DNA of 36,471 nucleotides from positions 1-36,471 of the IMG/VR virus record IMGVR_UViG_3300017735_000036; one strand, 5' to 3'. The notes under the pieces were generated by a model. It saw only the letters and a program-made list of their open reading frames with translations. It did no database searches and was not told the origin of the DNA. The translations under genes were made by a program, and so were the position numbers. The DNA comes from a virus. This document shows positions 14,991 through 22,290 of this stretch, piece after piece. Every line of letters starts with the position of its first letter. Position 1 is the first letter of the stretch.

Positions 14991-15718
14991 AGAAACTAAT
15001 TAGTATAGTAGTACTATTGTCGACATCATTCGTTTTTGCACAAGCCACAGATGATAATGAAATTATGATAGAACAAAGTGGTGACACTTTGACATTATAT
15101 ATTGATCAGGTCGGATATGGTAACAAAATTGGCCTTGATGATTTTTCATCTTCAGGTTCTGATATGACTATCGATGGATCAAGTTTGACTTTTGACATTG
15201 ATATGATTGGTAATCAAAATTTAATTTATGGCCCTATTGTCATGGATTCATCTTCTTTGACTTTCTCTTTAACGGGAGATTCAAATGAGGTGGACTGGAA
15301 TATCGGAGATACCGGTAGTTCAGACGATTCTGATTACAATTTTGACATAACGGGTGATTCAAATACATTTGATATTGATCAAGGTTATGCAGCAAGTGCA
15401 GAAAGATTAGATGCTGACTTAATATTAGTTGGTAGTTCTAATGTATTTGATATTGACTTTGAAGCTGACGATTCTACTTGGAATTGGGATATTACAGGTT
15501 CAGGCAATAATATTAATACACTTCAAAACGATGGAGCTCAATCACTTACAGTTGTATATGATGGAGATTCTGGTGATATTGATATTAATCAAATCAGTGG
15601 TACTTGTGTAGGCAATAACGTAGCATGCTCAAGTCCTAATTCGACTATTAACTTAGATATTACATCTGACAATGCAACAATTCAAATCAACCAAAAAGAT
15701 TCTGCAGGCGATTCATAA
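14987..15718 (+). CDS. Secreted curlin-like repeat protein 1
   Basis: A 243-residue exported protein, the likely substrate of the CsgG pore. Signal peptide residues 1-18 (FVFA-Q). The mature N-terminus has NEIMIEQSGD...YIDQVGYGNKI, the curlin pattern I-x-Q-x-G-x-x-N. Further strand-turn-strand repeats such as LTGDSNEVDWNI, ITGDSNTFDIDQ, LVGSSNVFDID, DIDINQISG and ATIQINQKD follow, one every 23-30 residues. It is very acidic (many Asp, few Lys/Arg after residue 50), unlike E. coli CsgA. A Cys pair (CVGNNVAC) near residue 205 may form a disulfide. It starts within the csgG stop (ATGA). Amyloid formation is inferred from repeats. Confidence 0.85.
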   Translation: MKKLISIVVLLSTSFVFAQATDDNEIMIEQSGDTLTLYIDQVGYGNKIGLDDFSSSGSDMTIDGSSLTFDIDMIGNQNLIYGPIVMDSSSLTFSLTGDSNEVDWNIGDTGSSDDSDYNFDITGDSNTFDIDQGYAASAERLDADLILVGSSNVFDIDFEADDSTWNWDITGSGNNINTLQNDGAQSLTVVYDGDSGDIDINQISGTCVGNNVACSSPNSTINLDITSDNATIQINQKDSAGDS

Positions 15719-16823
15719 TACGCGTCTAACGGCGACGATTAGGAATAATCTAGTACTTTTATTGATTTGGGCCGGTGGAGTCCAAGCGGACTCTATCGGT
15801 GACATTGTTGAATCAGCTGGTATAGGTTCTATTCTTAGGAACAATATAGAAATACCACACAAAACAAATACATCAATTGAGTTAAATGATGAAGCTCGAA
15901 CCGGCAATGGACGAATGCTGATTATGTTTTTGGATAAAGCAGAATTAGCGTTAAAAGAGCATTCAGAAGTCTTAATTGATGAAATATATTACGATCCAGA
16001 TCCTTCATTGTCAAAAATGAGTATGAAGTTTACAATGGGTACAGCAAGATTTGCTTCAGGTAGATTGGGATTAGTTAATAAAGCTAATATCGATATTACT
16101 ACACCAACAGCATCAATTGCTGTAAGAGGAACAGACTTTACTACAACTGTTGATGAGTTAGGTAGGTCACTTATAATTTTATTACCAGATGACGAAGGTA
16201 ATCCATCTGGCGAAATTGTTGTTTCAAATGAAGGTGGAGAGGTAACTCTTAATCAAGCGTATCAAGCAACAATGGTCTCTTCTTTAGATAGCAGCCCAAC
16301 ACAAGCAGTAAAAGTAAATGGTATTACTCCAGCTTTAATTGACAACATGTTTATTGTATCACCACCACAAGAAGTGGAAGATAAAATAAAAGAAGAAATG
16401 GCTGATGAAAGAAATGAAGATAGAGGTCTACTGGATGTAGACTTTTTAGCATTTGAAGAATTAGAAATAGACGAATTAGAAGAAACAACTGAAGATTTAG
16501 AGTTTAATGAATTAGATATTGATGAACTGGATGTAGAATATTTAGTTGATGTATTGGATATAATTGATTCAGCCGACTTATTTGATACTCTTGGAGAGTT
16601 TGATATTAAAGGTGCTGCAAGAGGATTTAATGAAGAATCACAATACAATGTTTATTTACAAGACGGGGATTTAGTATTATATAGAAATGTAAATGGACTA
16701 ATAAGAATTAAATTTGGAGCTGGAGGCAGCTTTACTCTTGCGACAAATACACCAACTTGGAACGGTGATATATATGGTAATGATGGTGAGGACATATACA
16801 TTTATATTAATCAACAAAACTGA
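15672..16823 (+). CDS. Periplasmic FecR-domain protein
   Basis: A 383-residue exported protein. The N-terminal basic stretch and hydrophobic core (LVLLLIWAGGVQA) form a signal peptide or anchor ending near residue 39. A FecR-type ligand/partner domain runs about residues 60-160: TSIELNDEARTGNGRMLIMF, LKEHSEVLIDE, GTARFASG and TPTASIAVRGTDF. A highly acidic Glu/Asp-Leu segment (about 245-300) follows, then a small C-terminal beta domain. There is no in-frame ATG after the upstream stop, so the ATG at 15672 gives a 47-base overlap with curlin 1. FecR domains normally relay periplasmic or extracellular signals; the CHASE2 cyclase downstream is the obvious candidate partner. Confidence 0.85.
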   Translation: MQQFKSTKKILQAIHNTRLTATIRNNLVLLLIWAGGVQADSIGDIVESAGIGSILRNNIEIPHKTNTSIELNDEARTGNGRMLIMFLDKAELALKEHSEVLIDEIYYDPDPSLSKMSMKFTMGTARFASGRLGLVNKANIDITTPTASIAVRGTDFTTTVDELGRSLIILLPDDEGNPSGEIVVSNEGGEVTLNQAYQATMVSSLDSSPTQAVKVNGITPALIDNMFIVSPPQEVEDKIKEEMADERNEDRGLLDVDFLAFEELEIDELEETTEDLEFNELDIDELDVEYLVDVLDIIDSADLFDTLGEFDIKGAARGFNEESQYNVYLQDGDLVLYRNVNGLIRIKFGAGGSFTLATNTPTWNGDIYGNDGEDIYIYINQQN

Positions 16824-16830
16824 GGTAATT

Positions 16831-17535
16831 ATGAAAAATTTAATATTAGGCTTATTTTTATTTTCGGGTTTTTCACTAGCCCAAGACGACAATCAAATCT
16901 CTTTAGAACAATCTGGGGACAACCTAGCGTTGGGTATAGATCAAATTGGATATAATAATCGAATACAAATGAAGGATAGTAATTCATATATTACAGCTCC
17001 AAATTTGTCAATGTATCTAGTACAATATAATCAAACTAGTGGTATTAATAAAATTATATTTGACGAAGTAAGTGGTTCTAATAATAAAATAAAATTAGGA
17101 CAAGGAGTTGCTTGGGATGATCCATCTTCAGAAACTAATTTAGATTGGAATTATGATGGATACGAAGGTGGTGGTCATGAAATGAATATAATTTTATATG
17201 GCGATTACAATCACATGGCTGGTTCCCAAACTAACCAGGGATCCACTGATGGTCATGAATTTAATCTACATTTAGCTGGTGACGATAATGAAGTAATATT
17301 TAAACAGCAAAGTGATGGAGAAAAAACTTTAGACTTAACAATATATAATGATGAAAATGAAGTATTTGTAAGACAACATGGTAATGGCGCAACTCATACA
17401 GCTAGTATTACTTTAGATGGATTGTATGGAACAGACATCGACTTAAAACAATTAGGGACAACAACACAAGGATATAGTATAACCCAATATTGCGTAACTG
17501 TAGGAGGTTGTGCTGTGACGGTAACTCAAGAGTGA
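16831..17535 (+). CDS. Secreted curlin-like repeat protein 2
   Basis: A 234-residue exported protein with signal peptide 1-17 (FSLA-Q) and mature start QDDNQISLEQSGD...IDQIGYNN. That module (residues 21-45) matches residues 24-48 of curlin-like protein 1 at 16 of 25 positions. Downstream the repeats diverge: SGSNNKIKLGQG, YGDYNHMAG, LAGDDNEVIFKQ, YNDENEVFVRQHGNG and DLKQLGTTTQG, which keep the G-x-x-N...Q character. A C-terminal Cys pair (CVTVGGC) mirrors the one in protein 1. GAGG lies 6-9 bases before the ATG. It overlaps the cyclase start by GTGA. It may act as nucleator or minor fibre subunit alongside protein 1. Confidence 0.83.
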   Translation: MKNLILGLFLFSGFSLAQDDNQISLEQSGDNLALGIDQIGYNNRIQMKDSNSYITAPNLSMYLVQYNQTSGINKIIFDEVSGSNNKIKLGQGVAWDDPSSETNLDWNYDGYEGGGHEMNIILYGDYNHMAGSQTNQGSTDGHEFNLHLAGDDNEVIFKQQSDGEKTLDLTIYNDENEVFVRQHGNGATHTASITLDGLYGTDIDLKQLGTTTQGYSITQYCVTVGGCAVTVTQE

Positions 17536-19370
17536 AGTATATAACTTCTATTTGGACAACAATATTCATAGCAGCCTTACTCATAAGTGTTAGGATTGCT
17601 GATCCTGCTTTAGTAGAACAATTAAGGCTAAATACCTTCGATACCTATATTAAGACTAACACTCTGCGTGAATCCACCAGGGTTACCCTATTGAACCTTG
17701 GAGAAGATTCACTCAGCGTGATGGGACAATATCCCTTTCCGAGAACAACTTATGCACAAATGATAAGTGATCTCAGAGGTGCGAACGCGGGGCTTATAGG
17801 CTTTACTATTATGTTTCCAGAGGCTGACAGATTCGGCGGTGATGAAATATTTGCTTCTTGGGTAAAAAACAATGGTATTATATTAGCACAGGATGCTGAT
17901 CAAGATGGAAAAAGCACTTCTGCGCCTTATGTTGGAACTGCCATTTTTGGGACAGGTAATCCACTAGATTGGGTAATAAGATATAATGGTTTAGTGACAA
18001 ATATTCCTGAAATAGAAACTGGAGCTTGGGGACATGGTCTTATTAATGCAATGCCAGAAGTAGATGGATTAGTAAGACGTATACCTCTTATATCTCAAAT
18101 CAATAATGAGTTATATCCATCATTCGCTTTAGAGACAACTCGTGTATTAAGTGAAAAGCCTTCTTATACCATAAAGGTAAACGATATTGGAATTGAAGAA
18201 GTTATATTAAGACCTCATAGAATATCAACAGACGCTAATGGTTCTATTTGGATTAATCCGAACTATGAGTTTAAGGAAATAGAGTACGTGTCCAATGAGT
18301 CACTACCGGATCTTCAAGGCTCGACTGTTTTGATTGGTCTAACGGCCAAAGGTTTAGCTGCACAGATTCCAACTCCTTCAGGTCTACGACCCGCACATCA
18401 TCTCCAAGCTGCAGCTCTTGAGACGATAATGTCAGGAGACTCGATATCTCGTCCGATATGGGCTGATCTTGCTGAAATAGCGGTAATTCTAATTGGATCT
18501 CTTTTGATAATTGTTTCAATTTATTACTTTCCTCTATGGGCTTCTTTGTTGGCTTTTGTTGCGACCGTTGGTACTTCAGTTGGCGGCGCTTTCTACTTCT
18601 GGTACGAATCTCAAATACTCCTCGATATAAGTTATCCTCTGATAATATATATACTTGTCTTCGCATCAGGATCTTTCAATAATTTTTATAAGCAGTTTGT
18701 ATTAAGACAACAAATTAAGAAACAGTTTGGAACATATTTGTCTCCTGATATGGTATACATGCTTCAAAAAGATCCATCACTCTTAAAGCTTGGTGGTGAA
18801 AGAAAAGAGATGACATTCCTCTTTATGGACATATGTGGGTTTACTCCAATATCTGAACATTATAAAAACAATGACGATCCAGAAGGATTGGTGGAATTAG
18901 TTAATGAATTTTTGGATGAAATGACGAAAATTATACTAAGAAATGGTGGTACAATTGACAAATATATGGGTGACTGTATTATGGCGTTTTGGAATGCGCC
19001 TTTACCCTGCGAAAATCATGCCGATATGGCAGTAAAATCAGCAATAGAAATAGAGGCCAAAACAAATGAACTTAAAGAAATTTATAAAGAGCGAGGACTT
19101 CCGGACATTAATGTCGGCACTGGCATTAATACCGGCGATTGCATTGTGGGGAATATGGGAAGCGAATCAAGGTTTGACTATTCAGTCATCGGAGATGCAG
19201 TTAACCTTGCAGCAAGACTTGAAGCAAAAGCAGCAAGGGGAGATTATATTAATTGCCCGACAATCATTTCAAGCTTCACAGCAGATAGAGTTACCATTGC
19301 TAAACCGCGACCGATAGGTGATATAACAGTGAAAGGGAAGGAAGAACTGATTAAAATTTATTCGTTATAA
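17532..19370 (+). CDS. CHASE2-domain transmembrane adenylate cyclase (class III)
   Basis: A 612-residue membrane sensor-cyclase that should make cAMP. TM1 is residues 6-23; a periplasmic CHASE2 domain fills about 25-305 (VTLLNLGEDSL, YPFPRTTYAQMI, GLIGFTIMFPE, HGLINAMPEVDGLVRRIPL, STVLIGLTAKGL); three TMs cover about 314-384; a cytosolic class III cyclase domain spans about 415-600. Catalytic residues are complete: metal Asp D433 (FMDICGFT) and D481 (KYMGDCIMAF), adenine-specifying pair K477 and D549 (RFDYSVIGD), transition-state N558 and R562 (VNLAARLE). The GTG start at 17532 overlaps the upstream stop. This is a full-length, apparently intact bacterial-type enzyme, unusual in a phage. Confidence 0.94.
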   Translation: MKYITSIWTTIFIAALLISVRIADPALVEQLRLNTFDTYIKTNTLRESTRVTLLNLGEDSLSVMGQYPFPRTTYAQMISDLRGANAGLIGFTIMFPEADRFGGDEIFASWVKNNGIILAQDADQDGKSTSAPYVGTAIFGTGNPLDWVIRYNGLVTNIPEIETGAWGHGLINAMPEVDGLVRRIPLISQINNELYPSFALETTRVLSEKPSYTIKVNDIGIEEVILRPHRISTDANGSIWINPNYEFKEIEYVSNESLPDLQGSTVLIGLTAKGLAAQIPTPSGLRPAHHLQAAALETIMSGDSISRPIWADLAEIAVILIGSLLIIVSIYYFPLWASLLAFVATVGTSVGGAFYFWYESQILLDISYPLIIYILVFASGSFNNFYKQFVLRQQIKKQFGTYLSPDMVYMLQKDPSLLKLGGERKEMTFLFMDICGFTPISEHYKNNDDPEGLVELVNEFLDEMTKIILRNGGTIDKYMGDCIMAFWNAPLPCENHADMAVKSAIEIEAKTNELKEIYKERGLPDINVGTGINTGDCIVGNMGSESRFDYSVIGDAVNLAARLEAKAARGDYINCPTIISSFTADRVTIAKPRPIGDITVKGKEELIKIYSL

Positions 19371-19422
19371 CTTTTAGTTCTATGCATATAACAAAATAAT
19401 ATAAAAAAAGTGAAAAAAACAG

Positions 19423-19451
19423 TTTACAAAGACCTTAAAATGTAGTATAAT
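19423..19451 (+). promoter_or_regulatory. Sigma70-like early/middle promoter P5
   Basis: TTTACA 19423-19428, 17-bp spacer, TATAAT 19446-19451. It is preceded by an A-rich tract (AAAAAAAGTGAAAAAAACAG) that resembles an UP element and recurs before other promoters of the set. It starts the operon after the cyclase gene. Confidence 0.85.
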
Positions 19452-19481
19452 ATACCCCTATTAACGATAAGGAACCAAGCT

Positions 19482-19673
19482 ATGAACAAGATCGATATTC
19501 TAAAAGAGCAGTTTAACGAAGAAATGTTCGAACGTAGAGCTAACGGTATTGACACCGTATCATTTGAGCAATATAAAAAGAGACGCGAGTTCATTGAAAA
19601 CTTTATGAACAGCACACCAGATCCTGAATCCATGGCTGATGCAGTTTATCACGCTGAAGCGAGGCAATATTAA
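19482..19673 (+). CDS. Hypothetical helical protein
   Basis: A 63-residue charged, mostly helical protein (NKIDILKEQFNEEMFERRAN). An AAGGA ribosome site lies upstream, and its stop overlaps the next start (TAATG). No known motif. The operon position suggests expression soon after infection. Confidence 0.65.
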   Translation: MNKIDILKEQFNEEMFERRANGIDTVSFEQYKKRREFIENFMNSTPDPESMADAVYHAEARQY

Positions 19674-20089
19674 TGCCAATCATATTGATGAAAGGTCGAA
19701 TTAAGCATAAAGCAAAGGTCAAGACATATGTCGAAAGCCTTTGTAAAGAGCTTGGCATCAATAGAATGTGGTCAAAGGTCATATTCATAAGATTTCATAC
19801 ATCCCTGAAGAATGAATCTCAGGGACTTTGTTGGGGCGATAAGAATGAAGGGTTTGTAGAGATTGATATTGCTCGCAAATCAGATGGCGATGAGTTATCA
19901 TACGAGCAGATCATGCAAACACTAGCTCATGAAATGGTACACGCCAAACAATATTTACGTGGTGAACTAAATGGTTGGACAAACTCTTGGAAGGGTAAGA
20001 GACCAAGAAATTATAAGTATGAAAATGCACCATGGGAAAGAGAAGCTTATAAGCTTGAAGAAAAGTTATATAAAAAGTGCTGGTTATAA
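19673..20089 (+). CDS. SprT-like zinc metalloprotease domain protein
   Basis: A 138-residue single-domain metallopeptidase-like protein. The zinc motif HEMVH sits at residues 86-90 within TLAHEMVHAKQYL, and a conserved WEREAYKLE (Glu at 122/124) gives a candidate third ligand, as in SprT/gluzincin folds. The upstream EIDIARKSDGDELSYEQIM matches the strand and helix before HExxH in SprT-like proteins. SprT/Spartan relatives cleave DNA-protein crosslinks; the phage substrate is unknown. No C-terminal zinc ribbon is present. Confidence 0.75.
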   Translation: MPIILMKGRIKHKAKVKTYVESLCKELGINRMWSKVIFIRFHTSLKNESQGLCWGDKNEGFVEIDIARKSDGDELSYEQIMQTLAHEMVHAKQYLRGELNGWTNSWKGKRPRNYKYENAPWEREAYKLEEKLYKKCWL

Positions 20090-20130
20090 CAAAATAATCT
20101 AAAAAAAGTGAATTTTTTTTTAAAATTCCC

Positions 20131-20159
20131 TTTACAAAGCTCCCAAAATAGATTATAAT
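20131..20159 (+). promoter_or_regulatory. Sigma70-like early/middle promoter P6
   Basis: TTTACA 20131-20136, 17-bp spacer, TATAAT 20154-20159. The upstream ACAAAATAATNTAAAAAAAGTGAA block is repeated before P5. A GAATTTT/AAAATTC inverted repeat (20110-20128) lies just upstream. Confidence 0.85.
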
Positions 20160-20195
20160 ATACCTATATTAAATGATAAAGAAAGGACATATATT

Positions 20196-20468
20196 ATGAA
20201 AAAATCAATTTTAAACGCAATCAACAGTATTTCATCTACTGACGAACTCAACGAAGTAATCGATCTTATTAAGATCAAACAAAAGCAGCTTAGGTCTATC
20301 AAGGTTGCTGTAGCTAAATCAAGTCTAGCAGTTGGTTCTAAAGTAAAAGTTACATCAAGGAACGGTGTACAATTTGGTGTTGTTGATCAAATCAAAAGAA
20401 CTAAAGCCATCGTTACAATTGATGGTTTTAAATACAACTGTCCAATCAGCATCTTGGAGGTAGCATAA
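20196..20468 (+). CDS. Small KOW/SH3-like protein
   Basis: A 90-residue protein with an N-terminal helix (residues 1-35) and a basic beta domain, VGSKVKVTSRNGVQFGVVDQIKRTKAIVTIDG, with the turn and spacing of KOW or SH3-like barrels that bind RNA or proteins. An AAGGA ribosome site is present. Its stop overlaps the next start (TAATG). Similar proteins occur in cyanomyoviruses as I recall. Function unknown. Confidence 0.7.
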   Translation: MKKSILNAINSISSTDELNEVIDLIKIKQKQLRSIKVAVAKSSLAVGSKVKVTSRNGVQFGVVDQIKRTKAIVTIDGFKYNCPISILEVA

Positions 20469-20689
20469 TGTTGAGTACTTTCGAAAAATTAAAATGTATC
20501 GCAGCGGGTCTTGCCGCTGCTGTAATCTTCTCATTGTTTCTTAATGCAATTGAAGAAGCCTTAGACAGACCTGATGTTCATATCAGTCATTCTACTGGAG
20601 AATGTGTAAAGGTCCTTAATTACGCTGAAGATGACACATATACTTGTGAAAATCTTCCTTCTAAATACAACAAAGTGTGGGTAAAATAA
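20468..20689 (+). CDS. Small membrane-anchored protein
   Basis: A 73-residue protein with a hydrophobic helix at about residues 8-27 (CIAAGLAAAVIFSLFLNAI) and a short exported domain carrying STGECVKVLNY and TCENLPSKYNKVWV, with two cysteines that could form a disulfide. I recall this GECVKV...NLPxKYxxVWV pattern in marine T4-like phages. Location is presumably the inner membrane facing the periplasm. Role unknown. Confidence 0.7.
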   Translation: MLSTFEKLKCIAAGLAAAVIFSLFLNAIEEALDRPDVHISHSTGECVKVLNYAEDDTYTCENLPSKYNKVWVK

Positions 20690-20690
20690 T

Positions 20691-20897
20691 ATGATTATTA
20701 TGGAAAAAGTATCTCCTGTTACAGGAAAAAGCAACACTATGGCGATCAACGCGACGCCAGAGCAAGTTGAAGCTTGGATGAGTGGAACTCTTATCCAAGA
20801 CGCAATGCCTAATGCTTCTGTGGACGAGCGAGAGTTTTGTATCTCTGGCTGTACCCCAGAATGTTGGGATTCACTTCACATCGCATCGGAGGACTAA
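20691..20897 (+). CDS. Small conserved phage protein (TPEQVEAW...DEREF)
   Basis: A 68-residue protein containing PVTGKSNTM, NATPEQVEAWMSGTLIQDAM and VDEREFCISGCTPECWDSL. This arrangement, with a TPEQ helix and DEREFxxxGxTPExWD end, is shared by small proteins in many large phages as I recall. This copy has three cysteines in the C-terminal part. An alternative start lies at ATG 20700. No function assigned. Confidence 0.7.
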   Translation: MIIMEKVSPVTGKSNTMAINATPEQVEAWMSGTLIQDAMPNASVDEREFCISGCTPECWDSLHIASED

Positions 20898-20899
20898 TA

Positions 20900-21055
20900 A
20901 TGGACTTCATAGTTTGGTGTGTTAGCTGGTACGACATTACTGGTGAAAGACACATCGAATGGAATGTTCAAGATCCATGGGATTTGAAAGAGCAATTAAT
21001 TAAAGATGGTATTCAACCAGATACCATCGAAGTTTATGAAAAGGATGTATCATGA
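20900..21055 (+). CDS. Hypothetical small protein
   Basis: A 51-residue protein; the ATG at 20900 has GGAGG 7 bases before it, which decides the start over an upstream in-frame TTG. The sequence VWCVSWYDITGERHIEWNV then a helix and IEVYEKDVS suggests a small alpha/beta fold. Its stop overlaps the next start (ATGA). Confidence 0.65.
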   Translation: MDFIVWCVSWYDITGERHIEWNVQDPWDLKEQLIKDGIQPDTIEVYEKDVS

Positions 21056-21249
21056 AATTAGCATATTGTGACTATATAGCGCATACTATTTTAAAACCAG
21101 CTTTAATTGAAGATGATTTTGTTACTGAAGTCAGTAAAGTGAAAATGGATCTTCACGAAAAAAAAGGCTATATGTTATCAACAGCAAAAACTATTGAAGT
21201 TGCTGATAAAAACGGTAAACAATACAAAATTACTGTTGAAGAAATTTAA
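21052..21249 (+). CDS. Hypothetical small protein
   Basis: A 65-residue protein with no recognised motif, coupled by ATGA to its upstream neighbour. N-terminal LAYCDYIAHTIL helix, C-terminal beta hairpin (AKTIEVADKNGKQYKITVEE). Last gene before promoter P7. Confidence 0.6.
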   Translation: MKLAYCDYIAHTILKPALIEDDFVTEVSKVKMDLHEKKGYMLSTAKTIEVADKNGKQYKITVEEI

Positions 21250-21268
21250 AAAAAAGTGAAAAAAACTG

Positions 21269-21297
21269 TTTACATTTGCAGTAAACTATGTTATAAT
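21269..21297 (+). promoter_or_regulatory. Sigma70-like early/middle promoter P7
   Basis: TTTACA 21269-21274, 17-bp spacer, TATAAT 21292-21297. The about 37-base stretch around it is identical to that of P8 at 22529. It is preceded by the A-rich AAAAAAAAGTGAAAAAAACTG tract. Confidence 0.87.
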
Positions 21298-21322
21298 ATA
21301 TCTATTATCAAAGGAGTAAAGT

Positions 21323-21595
21323 ATGACAGATAGATTAGCAATGATTAAAGCGGCCGCACAAAAGGCCAAAGCAAAAGCTGAATTTAAAGCAGCTGTAAAA
21401 AAGGTTTATTCTAAACCTAAAGACCACTATAATAAACTTACTAAAACTGTAAAGAAAGCTGGTCATCAAGCGCCTGGTAGCCTTGAATGTTTTAAAGAAG
21501 AGAATATGTATTACTCAGATAAAGAAACCCAAGACTTTATTGCGGGCTCTTCTTTAATGGATGCATATAACGATCAAAAAAGTGATTGGGATTAA
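21323..21595 (+). CDS. Hypothetical protein with basic Ala/Lys helix
   Basis: A 90-residue protein. The N-terminal half (residues 8-48) is a Lys/Ala-rich helix (KAAAQKAKAKAEFKAAVKKV) of the histone-tail type that could bind nucleic acid; the C-terminal half is acidic (YSDKETQDFIAGSSLMDAYN). AAGGAG precedes the ATG. No known function. Confidence 0.65.
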   Translation: MTDRLAMIKAAAQKAKAKAEFKAAVKKVYSKPKDHYNKLTKTVKKAGHQAPGSLECFKEENMYYSDKETQDFIAGSSLMDAYNDQKSDWD

Positions 21596-21597
21596 TT

Positions 21598-21813
21598 ATG
21601 ACTCAGTATACTAATCAAGTTGAATATCAAAGACGCAAAAGGCATGTCGAAGAATGGGCTGCTAAGTGTAATTACGTTTTAGGTCAAAATGGTTACCTTG
21701 AAATGGGATACAACAGTGGATTAGTTACTCGTGAATATTATGATGGTAAGTTTGAGGTTATAGAACCAGCAAAAGATTTTGCCACATTAATGCAAGAGGC
21801 ACCAAGCAAATGA
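21598..21813 (+). CDS. Hypothetical small protein
   Basis: A 71-residue protein; the ATG at 21598 is just after the previous stop. It shows QVEYQRRKRHVEEWAAKCN followed by a small beta region (GYLEMGYNSGLVTREYYDGKF, in part). Coupled to the next gene by ATGA. No recognised domain. Confidence 0.62.
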   Translation: MTQYTNQVEYQRRKRHVEEWAAKCNYVLGQNGYLEMGYNSGLVTREYYDGKFEVIEPAKDFATLMQEAPSK

Positions 21814-22115
21814 ATTATATTGGCTCAATAAGATACGATCAGCACGGTCGTAAAAGAAAGACTAAGGCTTTGGCACCAAAGCGCAAAGTAAAACAAGAAT
21901 TTAAGCCACTTAAGGTGGAAAAGACATTTGCTCAACAGCAGATGGAAGAGTTTAATAAGAAATACCCATCTCATTCAGGAGATTCTCAATATAATACTCC
22001 TGAAGACCACTCTTGGAAAGCAGAAGCTTCCAAGAACTTCACAGTCGCACCTGCATATAACAAAGGTGCTTATCAAGTAATACCACGCAAAGACGTGGAA
22101 CATATAGGAAAATAA
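21810..22115 (+). CDS. Hypothetical basic protein
   Basis: A 101-residue protein, strongly basic in its first 40 residues (YDQHGRKRKTKALAPKRKVK), then a FAQQQMEEFNKKYPSHSG region. Low complexity suggests disorder. Similar N-terminal YIGSIRYDQHG proteins occur in T4-like phages as I recall. Possibly nucleic-acid associated. Confidence 0.65.
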   Translation: MNYIGSIRYDQHGRKRKTKALAPKRKVKQEFKPLKVEKTFAQQQMEEFNKKYPSHSGDSQYNTPEDHSWKAEASKNFTVAPAYNKGAYQVIPRKDVEHIGK

Positions 22116-22117
22116 CT

Positions 22118-22288
22118 ATGGATATTATAGAAACTTTAGGTCTGACAGTTTTGTTTGTTTTTATCGCTTGGTTTGGAATTGCTTCATCATACGCAGCAAT
22201 GAAAGAAAGAGATGCAATAAAAAAGCAATACAAAGCTGGTACTCATGACTACTATGGCAATAAACTAGAAAAAAATATTAAGGAATAA
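22118..22288 (+). CDS. Small membrane protein
   Basis: A 56-residue single-pass protein: hydrophobic helix at residues 6-26 (TLGLTVLFVFIAWFGIASSY), then a charged cytoplasmic-type tail (MKERDAIKKQYKAGTHDYYG). It fills the gap between its neighbours and starts two bases after the upstream stop. Function unknown. Confidence 0.6.
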   Translation: MDIIETLGLTVLFVFIAWFGIASSYAAMKERDAIKKQYKAGTHDYYGNKLEKNIKE

Positions 22289-22290
22289 AA

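Noticed and set aside
16262-16648. Minus-strand open frame opposite the FecR protein
   Set aside because: Its Ser/Asn low-complexity product is the mirror of the Glu/Asp/Leu-rich segment; no start signals.
18271-18666. Minus-strand open frame inside the cyclase gene
   Set aside because: Antisense shadow of conserved CHASE2/TM coding sequence, no ribosome site or promoter.
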